A stretch of DNA of 64,000 nt from the NCBI GenBank assembly GCA_963761655.1, contig CAVXHI010000008.1, forward strand, positions 434,001-498,000. The letters are read 5' to 3'. The notes under the pieces are model-generated. The model saw only the letters and a list, made by a program, of their open reading frames with translations. It did no database searches and was not told where the DNA came from. Every line of letters begins with the position of its first letter. Positions within the stretch are counted from its first letter, which is position 1. Source of the DNA: RYN-122 sp963761655. GTDB lineage: Bacteria; Actinomycetota; Actinomycetes; Mycobacteriales; SCTD01. A program made the position numbers and the translations under genes. Of this stretch, positions 16,108-24,623 are shown in pieces.

Positions 16108-17783
16108 CCCTCATCGCTGGCGCGACCACGCCCGTCCAGACGCGCCGCCCGAGCCCCGGGCCCGGCGCCAAGGTCGTCAAGGTCCTGACCACCACCGACC
16201 ACAAGACGATCGGCCTGCTCTACCTCTGCACGTCGTTCATCTTCTTCCTGTTCGCCGGCTTCCTGGCGATGATCATGCGTGCGGAGCTGGCTCAGCCGGG
16301 CCTGCAGGTCGTGTCGAACGAGCAGTACAACCAGCTCTTCACGATGCACGGCTCGATCATGATGTTCCTGTTCGCCCCGGCCGCCGCGTACGGGTTCGCG
16401 AACTTCATCATGCCGCTGCAGATCGGCGCGCCGGACATGAGCTTCCCGCGCCTCAACGCCTTCTCGTACTGGCTGTACCTGTTCGGCGGCACCACCGTCG
16501 TCGCCGGCTTCCTCACCCCCGAGGGCGCTGCGGACTTCGGCTGGTTCGCCTACGCCCCGCTCAACAGCGAGATCCACTCCCCGGGCGTCGGCTCGGACAT
16601 GTGGATCGTCGGCCTCACCGTCGCGGGTCTCGGCACCATCCTCGGCGCCGTCAACTTCATCACCACGATCATCACGCTGCGGGCTCCCGGCATGACGATG
16701 TTCCGCATGCCGATCTTCACCTGGAACATGCTGGTGACGTCGATCCTGGCGCTGATGAGCTTCCCGGTCATCGCGGCGGCGTTCCTCGCGCTGGAGGCCG
16801 ACCGGCACCTCGGGGCCCACGTCTACGACGCCGAGAACGGCGGGGCGATCCTCTACCAGCACCTGTTCTGGTTCTTCGGCCACCCCGAGGTCTACATCAT
16901 CGCGCTGCCCTTCTTCGGCGTGATCTCCGAGGTCATCCCGGTCTTCAGCCGCAAGCCGATGTTCGGCTACAAGGGGCTGGTCTTCGCGACGATCGGGATC
17001 GGCGCCCTGGCGATGACCGTGTGGGCCCACCACATGTTCGCCACCGGCGCCGTGCTGCTGCCGTTCTTCGCCTTCCTGAGCTTCCTCATCGCCGTCCCGA
17101 CCGGCGTGAAGTTCTTCAACTGGATCGGCACCATGTGGCGCGGCCAGCTGACGTTCGAGACGCCCATGCTGTTCGCGGTCGGCTTCCTGGTGACCTTCCT
17201 GCTGGGCGGTCTGACCGGCGTCATGCTCGCCAGCCCGCCGATCGACTTCCACGTGACCGACACCTACTTCGTCGTGGCCCACTTCCACTACGTCGTCTTC
17301 GGGACCGTCGTGTTCGCCTTCTTCGCCGGCACCTACTACTGGTTCCCGAAGCTGACCGGCCGGATGATGAACGACCGGCTCGGCAAGGTGCACTTCTGGA
17401 CGCTGTCCGTCGGCTTCCACGGCACCTTCCTGGTGCACCACTGGCTCGGGGCCGAGGGCATGCCGCGCCGCTACGCCGACTACAGCGACCTCGACGGCTT
17501 CACGACCCTCAACACGATCTCGTCGATCTTCGCCTTCGTGCTCGGCGCCTCGACGTTGCCGTTCCTCTACAACGTCTACGTGTCCTTCCGCCGCGGTGAG
17601 CGTGCGGTCGGTGACGACCCGTGGGGCTTCGGCAACTCGCTCGAGTGGGCGACCAGCTGCCCGCCCCCGCGCCACAACTTCGTGACGATCCCGCGCATCC
17701 GCTCGGAGCGTCCCGCCTTCGACCTGCACTACCCGCAGGCCGCCGGCAACATCGACTTCCACGCGACGCCGGAGCTGAGGTAG
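16104..17783 (+). CDS. ctaD: Cytochrome c oxidase subunit I
   Basis: 559 aa; ATG 16104 overlaps the ctaC stop. Twelve membrane helices are expected. Haem and copper ligands are visible: His in FTMHGSIMMF (low-spin haem a), WFFGHPEVYI with the His-Tyr cross-link pair, the HH pair in WAHHMF and the HFHYV pair for haem a3. Proton-channel residues sit in the MGxxN-like loop near residue 120. It is the catalytic O2-reducing subunit of the aa3 oxidase. Length fits actinobacterial CtaD. Confidence 0.97.
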   Translation: MTLIAGATTPVQTRRPSPGPGAKVVKVLTTTDHKTIGLLYLCTSFIFFLFAGFLAMIMRAELAQPGLQVVSNEQYNQLFTMHGSIMMFLFAPAAAYGFANFIMPLQIGAPDMSFPRLNAFSYWLYLFGGTTVVAGFLTPEGAADFGWFAYAPLNSEIHSPGVGSDMWIVGLTVAGLGTILGAVNFITTIITLRAPGMTMFRMPIFTWNMLVTSILALMSFPVIAAAFLALEADRHLGAHVYDAENGGAILYQHLFWFFGHPEVYIIALPFFGVISEVIPVFSRKPMFGYKGLVFATIGIGALAMTVWAHHMFATGAVLLPFFAFLSFLIAVPTGVKFFNWIGTMWRGQLTFETPMLFAVGFLVTFLLGGLTGVMLASPPIDFHVTDTYFVVAHFHYVVFGTVVFAFFAGTYYWFPKLTGRMMNDRLGKVHFWTLSVGFHGTFLVHHWLGAEGMPRRYADYSDLDGFTTLNTISSIFAFVLGASTLPFLYNVYVSFRRGERAVGDDPWGFGNSLEWATSCPPPRHNFVTIPRIRSERPAFDLHYPQAAGNIDFHATPELR

Positions 17784-17787
17784 CACC

Positions 17788-18255
17788 ATGAAGGTCGAGA
17801 GCTACGTCTTCGGCTTCCTGGCACTGTTCTTCGTGCCGGTGACGATCGTCTACTACGTCCTCAGCAAGGACCCGACCGGCACGACGGCGCTGGTGCTCAC
17901 CACCGGCCTCGCCGGGATGGTCGGCTACTACCTCTGGTTCACGGCCCGCCGCATGGAGGCCCGTCCCGAGGACCGTCCCGACGCCGAGATCAGCGAGGGC
18001 GACGGCGAGATCGGCTTCTTCTCCCCGCACTCCTGGTGGCCCATCGCCACGGCCGGCTCCGCGTCGATCCTGGCGCTCGGCCTCATCTTCGGGCCGTTCC
18101 TGGCGATCATCGGCCTCGTGCTGCTGCTCATCGCGGTCTTCGGCTTCCTGTTCGAGTACTACGTCGGGATCAACCGGACGCAGGGTCAGACGCTCGAGGC
18201 GCTCGAGGCCATGGGCGAGGCGCCCACCAGCCCGCACAAGTTCCTGGGCGACTAG
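17788..18255 (+). CDS. ctaF: Actinobacterial cytochrome c oxidase subunit 4
   Basis: 155 aa, beginning 4 nt after the ctaD stop. Two N-terminal and two C-terminal hydrophobic helices flank an acidic loop (EDRPDAEISEGDGEIGFFSPHSWWP). The FFSPHSWWP segment is typical of the actinobacterial CtaF family. It stabilises subunits I-III of the aa3 oxidase. It is slightly longer than most homologues (~135 aa). A strong hairpin follows the stop, closing the ctaCDF operon. Confidence 0.9.
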   Translation: MKVESYVFGFLALFFVPVTIVYYVLSKDPTGTTALVLTTGLAGMVGYYLWFTARRMEARPEDRPDAEISEGDGEIGFFSPHSWWPIATAGSASILALGLIFGPFLAIIGLVLLLIAVFGFLFEYYVGINRTQGQTLEALEAMGEAPTSPHKFLGD

Positions 18256-18268
18256 CCCTCCCGCTCCT

Positions 18269-18308
18269 CGACGAGGCCGGTACCGCGACTGCGGTGCCGG
18301 CCTCGTCG
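18269..18308 (+). terminator. Strong hairpin terminator after ctaCDF
   Basis: An 18-bp stem (18269-18286 with 18291-18308, one G-T wobble) closes on a 4-nt loop, 13 nt after the ctaF stop. No U tract. Confidence 0.75.
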
Positions 18309-18440
18309 CGTCACCGGGGGAGGTCCAGGCGCGAGGGCCCCAGCAGACGCCGAGTCGTGGGCCCCCACCGCTCTGGCGGCAGAGCGGCGCGCCGAGGACG
18401 CGGCCCTTCCGTCATGTCGCTCCGTCCGGCACCGAGGCTG

Positions 18441-18557
18441 TCAGCGCCCCAGCAGGACCAGGACCGCCAGGACCGACGTCGAGCTGCCCAGCGCGAGAGC
18501 GGCCTGCAGGCGCAGTCGGGATGCGTCGTCGGGGCGCACCGGCACGGGCTGGTGCAT
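18441..18557 (-). CDS. Putative 38-aa single-span membrane peptide
   Basis: ATG 18557 to TGA 18441. An AGGAAGG Shine-Dalgarno lies 8 nt upstream, unusually good for a random ORF here. The peptide has a charged N-terminus (RPDDASRLRL) and one hydrophobic C-terminal helix (SSTSVLAVLVLL). It lies in a 1-kb stretch of short hydrophobic reading frames on the minus strand. No function is known; it may be a real small protein or part of a decayed gene. Confidence 0.35.
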   Translation of the reverse strand: MHQPVPVRPDDASRLRLQAALALGSSTSVLAVLVLLGR

Positions 18558-18703
18558 CGACGAGGCCTTCCTGGCCGTGGCGGCCGCCGCGAGGCCAGGC
18601 GGGACAGCGAGGCGGTGAGGCGACGGGGCACCACGACCAGCGGCGCCAGCAGCGCGACCAGCACGAAGGCGACGTACAGCAGCTGCTGCACGGGCGCGAG
18701 GGC

Positions 18704-19008
18704 TCACCGTCGCGCTGACGGGCCGGTGTGCACCCCGTGGCCGATCCGTGCCAGGGCGAACGACACGATCAACAGACGAGCGAGCACCGAGGCGACCAGC
18801 AAGGGCGGCGAGGGCGGTCACTCGAGGCACGCAGCAGCCGCGACACGAGCAGCGCTTCTGCGACCAGCAGGACGAGCGTGGCGACGCGCTGCACAGCCGG
18901 CGTCGGGAGCAGCCGAGTGACCCCGCGACCCAGGTAGGGCGTCCTCTCCCACCGCACGAAGGCGCCAAGGGCCACGACGAGCAGGAGCACGTGGACGGAC
19001 GCAGCCAC
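18704..19008 (-). pseudogene. Frame-disrupted small membrane protein (two or more helices)
   Basis: GTG 19008 is preceded by GGGAGGGG. The frame encodes two hydrophobic helices (SVHVLLLVVALGAF and VATLVLLVAEALLV) up to about 18810, then turns polar. A -1 shift there opens a third hydrophobic stretch (LLVASVLARLLIVSFALA) that ends ARIGHGVHTGPSARR at 18704. A further hydrophobic segment (GTG 18691, QQLLYVAFVLVALLAPLVVV) starts 12 nt later in yet another frame. The simplest reading is one or two small membrane proteins damaged by indels. Outside these segments, 18256-19237 contains nothing else I can support. Confidence 0.35.
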
Positions 19009-19237
19009 GCGGCCCCTCCCGCCGAGCGGCGAGCCCGGGGGCGGAGTCGGTGCTGCGGCGCCGATGCGGTAGGCCGCACGCTCACGCCTGTTCCTCGCCC
19101 GGTGGCTCTGCACGGTTCGGAGACGAAGGGCTGGTCCTCTACGGAACCACCTCCTGCCCGCCCGGCGTGGTGCGGCTGGAGGTCCGGGACGGCCAGGTCC
19201 GGGCCCCTCGCAGGCCGCAGACCCGTACGTTCCGTAC

Positions 19238-19594
19238 GTGCGCCTGCTCCCGGACCTCTTCCACGTCGCCGACGCCGCCGAGTGGGCCGCCGGGGACTAC
19301 ACCCGCTCGAGCCGCGGCCTCGACGTCGCGGACGTCGGCTACGTGCACCTCGCCTTCTCCTGGCAGACGCAGGGCGTCCTCGACCGCTTCTACGGCGACG
19401 CCGAGGCGCCGCTGGTGCTCCTGCGCCTCGACCCGGACCGCCTGGAGGCGCCTGTGCGGCTCGAGGCGGCTCCTGGTGGGGGAGAGCGCTTCCCGCACCT
19501 GTACGGGCCGCTGACGGCCTCCTGCGTGCTCGAGGAGGTGCCCCTGGAGCGGGTGGACGGCCGGTGGCTCGTCCCCGAGGGCCTGACCACGTGA
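19238..19594 (+). CDS. DUF952 domain protein
   Basis: 118 aa. The pattern LFHVADAAEW, VGYVHLAFSWQTQGVLDRFY, LVLLRLDPDRL and ERFPHLYGPL is that of the DUF952 family, small cytosolic proteins with an ART/PARP-like fold and unknown activity. The family usually has 'GFIHCS'; here it reads GYVHLAFS, keeping the His but not the Cys. GTG start; no clear Shine-Dalgarno. The stop overlaps the next start (GTGA), indicating a two-gene unit. It lies in the accessory stretch between the cta and qcr operons. Confidence 0.75.
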   Translation: MRLLPDLFHVADAAEWAAGDYTRSSRGLDVADVGYVHLAFSWQTQGVLDRFYGDAEAPLVLLRLDPDRLEAPVRLEAAPGGGERFPHLYGPLTASCVLEEVPLERVDGRWLVPEGLTT

Positions 19595-19824
19595 CCAGGC
19601 CAGGTCGGGCGCCCACCCCCTGGGCACGTCGGCCCGCCTCCGTCATCGGCGTCGTCGTCGAGGCCGTCGGGGTGTCGCTCGCGGTCGTGCTGGTCCTCAC
19701 GCCGCTGACCGGCCGTGCCCGGGACGCCGTCGCCTTCGCTGCCCTGTTCGGCGGCGTCCGACTGGCGGTCGGACTCCTGCTGCTGCGTCGACGACGCGAC
19801 GAGGGCGCAGGACGCATTCGCTGA
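19591..19824 (+). CDS. Small membrane protein (77 aa), unknown
   Basis: GTG 19591 overlaps the DUF952 stop (GTGA). Two hydrophobic helices (residues ~17-40 and ~46-65) are separated by a short basic loop, with an Arg-rich C-terminus, so a cytoplasmic tail is likely. No family is recognised. The 350 nt that follow (19825-20173) hold no supported gene, only a terminator near the end. Confidence 0.55.
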   Translation: MTRPGRAPTPWARRPASVIGVVVEAVGVSLAVVLVLTPLTGRARDAVAFAALFGGVRLAVGLLLLRRRRDEGAGRIR

Positions 19825-20123
19825 GGGCCTGTCGGCGCGTCTGCCCGTCCGACCGACGCCGCTGAGGGACGGGCGGCGTGGACGGGCCCCCGCGAGGACG
19901 TACGCGCCCGCCCGCGGCCTGGCGGGTCGGAGCGCCGGCTCGCCGACCAACGAGTTCGCTCGGACACGAGGCGCCGAGTGGGAGGTCGATGACGAGACCA
20001 TTCCGTGGGAGGTGTCCATGCCGGAACCGGGCCCGTGCGTCGCGCTCGTCGTGGTGCACCCCGACGGACCCGCACGGCGGCGGCGGGAGACCAGGCGCCC
20101 GCGGCCGGGCGAGCCGGAGGACG

Positions 20124-20159
20124 CCGACGGCCCCGCACCAGCAGGTGCGGGGCCGTCGG
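20124..20159 (-). terminator. Perfect 16-bp hairpin terminator after qcrB
   Basis: The arms 20124-20139 and 20144-20159 are perfectly complementary with an AGCA loop, 15 nt beyond the qcrB stop on the minus strand. It ends the ctaE-qcrCAB operon and would also stop read-through from the left. Confidence 0.8.
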
Positions 20160-20173
20160 GGCGAACGGGGGTG

Positions 20174-21895
20174 CTACTCGGGCTGGCTGGGCCGCCCGCT
20201 CTTCTCGAGCTCCGGCATGGCCGCCTCGGGACGCGGGGCCGCCGTGGTGGTGTCGGCCTTCTTCTCGAAGAAGAAGCCGCGGGCCTTGGCGACCTTGGAC
20301 TCGACCACGTGCTGGTCGCCGAAGCCGGGACCCGTCGCGTGGCCGGGGACGCCGTGGGCCGTCGGTCCGTCGAGCATGGGCCGGTCGCTCTCGACGCCGG
20401 TGAGCGCCAGGCGCATCGGGACGGGCAGCGGCACGGTCTCCTCGATGAACTCGCCGCTGGGCAGGCGCCGGATCGTGCCCGACTCGATGCCGTGGTGCAG
20501 GAGCTCCTCGTCGCTGCGCTGGAGGGCGTAGCAGACGCGCTTGGTGATCATGTAGGCCAGCGGCGGGAGGACGAACAGCCCGATGCGGCCGGCGTACGTC
20601 GTGTGGTTGACGCTCACCCGGAAGACGTGGGCGAGGATGTCGTTGCCGCCCGAGAGCAGCAGCACCACGTAGAAGGTGATGCTCATGACGCCGATGGCGG
20701 TGCGGACGGGCTTGTCGCGCGGCCGGTCGAGCAGGTTGTGGTACGCGCGGTCCCCGGTGAGGCGGGCCTCGATCCACGGGTACGCCATCATCAGCGTGAA
20801 CAGGATGCCGGGCATCACGACCGCCGGCAGCAGGATGTTCAGCGGGATCGTGTGGCCGAGCTCGCGGATCTCGTAGTTGGGCATGAGGCGCGAGCTGCCG
20901 TCGAGCCAGCCGACGTACCAGTCGGGCTGCGAGCCGGCGGAGACCTGCGACGGGTCGTAGGGGCCGTAGTTCCAGATCGGGTTGATCTGCGCCAGGCCAC
21001 CGAGGGCCGCCAGGACGCCGAAGACCAGGAAGAAGAAGCCACCGGCCTTCGCGGCGTACGCCGGGAACAGGCGCGAGCCGACGACGTTCGTCTCGGTCCG
21101 GCCGGGGCCCGCGAACTGGGTGTGCTTCTGGTACCAGATCATCATCATGTGGAAGGTGATGAGACCGAGGATGATGCCGGGGACCAGCAGGATGTGGATC
21201 GCGTAGAGGCGCTCGATGATCGCGTCGCCGGGGTACTCGCCGCCGAAGATGAGGAACGCCGACCAGGTGCCGACCACCGGGACCGACAGCGCGATCGAGT
21301 AGGCGATGCGCAGGCCCGTGCCGGACAGCAGGTCGTCGGGGAGCGAGTAGCCCGCGAAGCCCTCGACGATGCCCAGGATCATGAGCAGCACGCCGATGAC
21401 CCAGTTGATCTCACGGGGCTTGCGGAACGCGCCCGTGAAGAACACCCGGAACAGGTGGACGACGATGGACGCCATGAACAGCAGGGCGGCCCAGTGGTGG
21501 ATCTGCCGCATGAGCAGGCCGCCGCGGACGTCGAAGCTGATGTCCAGGCTGGACGCGTACGCCTGGGACATCGAGATGCCCTTCATCGGCAGGTAGCTGC
21601 CGGCGTAGACGACCTCTCGCGTCGAGGCGTCGTAGAAGAACGTCAGGTACGTGCCGGTGAGCAGCAGGATGATGAACGAGTAGAGCGCGACCTCGCCCAG
21701 CATGAAGGACCAGTGGTCCGGGAAGACCTTGTTGATGCTCCGGCGCACGAAGTTCGAGGAGCCGAGCCGCTGGTCGACCCAGTCGGCGGTGGTGGCCGCA
21801 GCCTTGCCGCCGAGGGTGGTGGGGGCGACGGGCTCGCCGGTGAGGATCGGCCCGTCGTACTGAGGCCCGTCCGAGGGGGTCTGTGCCTGGCTCAT
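20174..21895 (-). CDS. qcrB: Cytochrome bc1 complex cytochrome b subunit
   Basis: 573 aa; ATG 21895 overlaps the qcrA stop (ATGA). Cytochrome b features are clear: paired haem His residues in QIHHWAALLFMASIVVHLF-like helices and in AIHILLVPGI / LITFHMM, and the NPIWNYGPYDP region near the Qo site. The C-terminal extension of ~120 residues beyond the last helix is typical of actinobacterial QcrB, which is larger than mitochondrial cytochrome b. It oxidises menaquinol in the bc1-aa3 supercomplex. Order ctaE-qcrC-qcrA-qcrB matches mycobacteria. Confidence 0.96.
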   Translation of the reverse strand: MSQAQTPSDGPQYDGPILTGEPVAPTTLGGKAAATTADWVDQRLGSSNFVRRSINKVFPDHWSFMLGEVALYSFIILLLTGTYLTFFYDASTREVVYAGSYLPMKGISMSQAYASSLDISFDVRGGLLMRQIHHWAALLFMASIVVHLFRVFFTGAFRKPREINWVIGVLLMILGIVEGFAGYSLPDDLLSGTGLRIAYSIALSVPVVGTWSAFLIFGGEYPGDAIIERLYAIHILLVPGIILGLITFHMMMIWYQKHTQFAGPGRTETNVVGSRLFPAYAAKAGGFFFLVFGVLAALGGLAQINPIWNYGPYDPSQVSAGSQPDWYVGWLDGSSRLMPNYEIRELGHTIPLNILLPAVVMPGILFTLMMAYPWIEARLTGDRAYHNLLDRPRDKPVRTAIGVMSITFYVVLLLSGGNDILAHVFRVSVNHTTYAGRIGLFVLPPLAYMITKRVCYALQRSDEELLHHGIESGTIRRLPSGEFIEETVPLPVPMRLALTGVESDRPMLDGPTAHGVPGHATGPGFGDQHVVESKVAKARGFFFEKKADTTTAAPRPEAAMPELEKSGRPSQPE

Positions 21896-23111
21896 GACTC
21901 GCTGCGCTCCCAGAAAGAGGGGCCGATGGGCTCGGTGAAGTCGCCCTGTGCCACGAAGTATCCCTCCGGGTCCACGGTGATCGCCAGTTGAGGCAGCGGC
22001 CGGGCGGCGGGCCCGAACTTGACCTCGGCGCCGTGGGAGGCGTCGAACGTGGACTGGTGGCAGGGGCAGAGCAGGTTGTGCGTCTGCTGCTCGTACAGCT
22101 TCACGGGGCACCCGAGGTGGCTGCACACGGACGAGTAGACGATGTGGCCGTCGACCGACCAGTCCTCGCGGCCGGGCAGGGGCCGCAGGACCTCGGGCCG
22201 CATGCGGATCAGCAGCGCGGGGGAGTCGGCCACCTTCGTGCCGCGGGGCACGTCCGGGAAGACGCTCTCGACGCCGCCGATCTGCAGGTCGCCGACCTTG
22301 ACCGGCGTCCCGTTCTGACGGATGAGCCGCACGCCCTTCTTCCACGCGGTGTTGCGCAGGGCGCGCTCCTTGTGCGCGTACGGGCCCAGGCCGAACAGCA
22401 GCGGCACGGGCAGCAGGGCGAGGGCGCCGCCGCCGGCCAGGACCGAGTTGCGCAGCAGGGTCCGGCGGGGGAGGCCGGAGTCGTGCGCACCCTGCTGCAG
22501 GGCCAGGACGGTGGCCTTGCGGTCCTCGGGCGAGCTGCCGAACGGGTGGCGCTCCTGCACGGCCTCCTCGTCGACCATGAGCTCCTTGGCCCAGACGACT
22601 GCGCCGGCGCCGATGCCGAACAGCGCGATGGCCATCGTGAGGCCGAGCATCGGCGTGTAGTACTGGTTGCCGTCCTGCAGGGCGAACTTGTAGGGCGCGA
22701 ACCAGTAGACGCCGAAGAACGCGACGACGCCACCGACGCTCAGCAGGAACAGCGCCGAGACCTTGCGCTCGGAGGCACGGGCCGCGGCGGGGTCCAGCAC
22801 GTTGCCGCGGGGCTGGTCGGCTCGACGGCCTCCGGCGGGCGGCTCTCGGAGAGCTGCTCCTCGCCGCGGCCCTCCGCCTGCAGCTGGGCGCGGCTGTCGG
22901 TGTTCTGGAAGTCGTCGGTGGTCAGGTGCGACGCGCGGGTGTCGCCGCCGCTGCTCTGCGGACCGGGGTTGCGCAGCCGGTCGCGGACCGAGCCGGCGGC
23001 GTCCGCGGAGGTCTGGCCGCCGCGGGGCTCGTCGGTGGGCTGCTGGCCGCCGGTGTCGCTGGCGCCAGGGACGCCGGGCTCGCCGTCGGCGGGGGGAGGG
23101 AGGGTGCTCAT
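21892..23111 (-). CDS. qcrA: Rieske iron-sulfur subunit of the bc1 complex; apparent frameshift in N-terminal region
   Basis: The main frame (GTG 22800 to 21892, 302 aa) has three hydrophobic helices and the Rieske [2Fe-2S] ligands CSHLGCPVKLY and CPCHQSTFD, so the core is intact. The preceding ~100 codons, from ATG 23111, which overlaps the qcrC stop (ATGA), encode a Pro/Asp/Glu-rich region of the kind that begins actinobacterial QcrA, but in another frame. A -1 shift in 22805-22835 joins them. Either one base is missing from the sequence, or translation starts at GTG 22800 and the upstream ORF is vestigial. The stop-start overlap favours the joined version. QcrA passes electrons from menaquinol to cytochrome cc. 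Confidence 0.88.
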
Positions 23112-23890
23112 GCGCGGTTGCCGATCCAGAGGGTGAGGACGACGAGGCTGCCGATGCCGACGAGCCAGATGACGAGGCCCTCGGGGACGGGGCCGAAGCG
23201 ACCGAGGTCGTTGCCGCCGGGCTGCCCCGCCTCGGTCAGGTACTTGACGTAGCGGGTGATGGACTTCTTCTCCTCGACGGAGAGCTGGTTGTCGCTGAAC
23301 CGCGGCATCGACTCCGGCCCGTGCTGCATGGCCGTGTAGATGACGCGCGCGCTGGCCGGCTGCAGCTTCGGGGCGTACTTCCCGTAGGTCAGCGCACCGC
23401 CGGCGCCACCGGCGTTGTGGCAGCTGGCGCAGTTCGTGCGGAACAGCTCACCGCCCTCGGCGAGGTCGCCGTCGGTGAGGCTGCCGGTGGGGAGCGTGGG
23501 GCCGCCGCCGCGCTGCTCGATGTACGCCGCGAGCTGGTCGACCTGGGCGATCGAGTACTTCGGCTGCTTGCGGGGGGCCTGGACCGCGCCGTAGGCCAGC
23601 GGCATGCGACCGCTCTCGACCTGGAACACGACCGCGCTCGCCCCGACGCCGATCAGCGTGGGACCGCCGGCCCCGCCCTGCAGGTCCAGGCCGTGGCAGG
23701 TGGAGCAGCCCTGGAGGTAGAGGTCGCGCCCCTCCTTGACGGCCATCGACTGCGACGCCGCGGGCTGGGCCTCGGTGGCGGAGCTGTCCGGGGCGAGGAA
23801 GGCGGTGTAGAGCCCGCCGACGAGGGTCAGGGCGAGCAGCAGGACGCCGTACCGGGAGACCCGGCCGGTCGTGGACTCGGTGGAGCTCAT
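23108..23890 (-). CDS. qcrC: Di-haem cytochrome c subunit of the bc1 complex
   Basis: 260 aa; ATG 23890 has AGGAAGA 8 nt upstream. An N-terminal helix anchors the protein, followed by two c-type haem sites, CSTCH (~69) and CASCH (~162), with axial Met candidates in MPLAYG and MPRFSD, then a C-terminal transmembrane helix (EGLVIWLVGIGSLVVLTLWIG). Two haem domains in one subunit replace soluble cytochrome c in actinobacteria and link the bc1 complex directly to CuA of CtaC. Confidence 0.96.
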   Translation of the reverse strand: MSSTESTTGRVSRYGVLLLALTLVGGLYTAFLAPDSSATEAQPAASQSMAVKEGRDLYLQGCSTCHGLDLQGGAGGPTLIGVGASAVVFQVESGRMPLAYGAVQAPRKQPKYSIAQVDQLAAYIEQRGGGPTLPTGSLTDGDLAEGGELFRTNCASCHNAGGAGGALTYGKYAPKLQPASARVIYTAMQHGPESMPRFSDNQLSVEEKKSITRYVKYLTEAGQPGGNDLGRFGPVPEGLVIWLVGIGSLVVLTLWIGNRA

Positions 23891-23931
23891 GGTGCCGGTC
23901 TTCCTCACTGAGGACTGCGAGCGGGGGGCTG

Positions 23932-24537
23932 TCACTGGATGATGTAGATCGCGGCGTAGAGGGCGATCCAGACGACGTCGACGAAGTGCCAGTAGTACGA
24001 GACGACGATGGCGCTGGTGGCCTTCTCGGGCGTGAACCGACCGATGCCGGAGCGCAGCAGCACGATGACGAAGGCGACGAGGCCGCCGGTCACGTGCAGG
24101 CCGTGGAACCCGGTGGTCAGGTAGAAGACCGAGCCGTACGGGCTCGAGGCGATGGTGTTCCCCTCGGCGATGAGGTTGTGGTACTCGTTCAGCTGCCCGC
24201 CGACGAAGATCGTCCCCATGAGCAGCGTGAGCGCGAACCAGCGGCGCATCTTGTAGACGTCGCCCCGCTCCGCGGCGAAGACGCCGATCTGGCAGGTGAC
24301 CGACGACAGCACGAGGATCGTCGTGAAGACCGCGGAGTAGCCGACCTTGAGCTCGAACTCCTCCGGCGGCCAGTTGTCGGCCCCGGTGACCGACCGGATC
24401 GTGAAGTACATCGCGAACAGCGCCGCGAAGAACATCAGCTCTGACGACAGCCACACGATCGTCCCGATCGCGACCATGTTCGGTCGCGTCAGGGAGCCGT
24501 GCGCCGGGACCTTCTCCAGCACGGTTGCAGATGCCAC
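23932..24537 (-). CDS. ctaE: Cytochrome c oxidase subunit III
   Basis: 201 aa from GTG 24537; GTG 24573 is an alternative giving 213 aa. Five or more helices with family motifs: NMVAIGTIVWLSSELMFF (with the carboxylate Glu), YLTTGFHGLHVTGG and SYYWHFVDVVWI. It begins the ctaE-qcrCAB operon, 41 nt before qcrC. Subunit III stabilises proton pumping by subunit I. It is divergent from the CtaG-like gene. Confidence 0.94.
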   Translation of the reverse strand: MASATVLEKVPAHGSLTRPNMVAIGTIVWLSSELMFFAALFAMYFTIRSVTGADNWPPEEFELKVGYSAVFTTILVLSSVTCQIGVFAAERGDVYKMRRWFALTLLMGTIFVGGQLNEYHNLIAEGNTIASSPYGSVFYLTTGFHGLHVTGGLVAFVIVLLRSGIGRFTPEKATSAIVVSYYWHFVDVVWIALYAAIYIIQ

Positions 24538-24611
24538 GCCGGAAGTGTGCCAGCCGTGAGGTGCCACCACCACGCGGGGGCAGTCGCGTCGCGGGTGTCG
24601 GTCCCCACACC

Positions 24612-24617
24612 TACTCT
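24612..24617 (+). promoter_or_regulatory. -10 element (TACTCT) for leaderless CtaG-like gene
   Basis: TACTCT ends 6 nt before GTG 24624. The intervening GGAGGG is too close to the start to act as a normal ribosome site, so a leaderless start is favoured. Confidence 0.4.
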
Positions 24618-24623
24618 GGAGGG

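Noticed and set aside
18441..20777. 778-codon minus-strand frame covering the cta-qcr gap
   Set aside because: Its N-terminal part is qcrB out of frame and the middle is Arg/Pro-rich without motifs; only the last 38 codons, with their own ribosome site, are kept as a possible gene.
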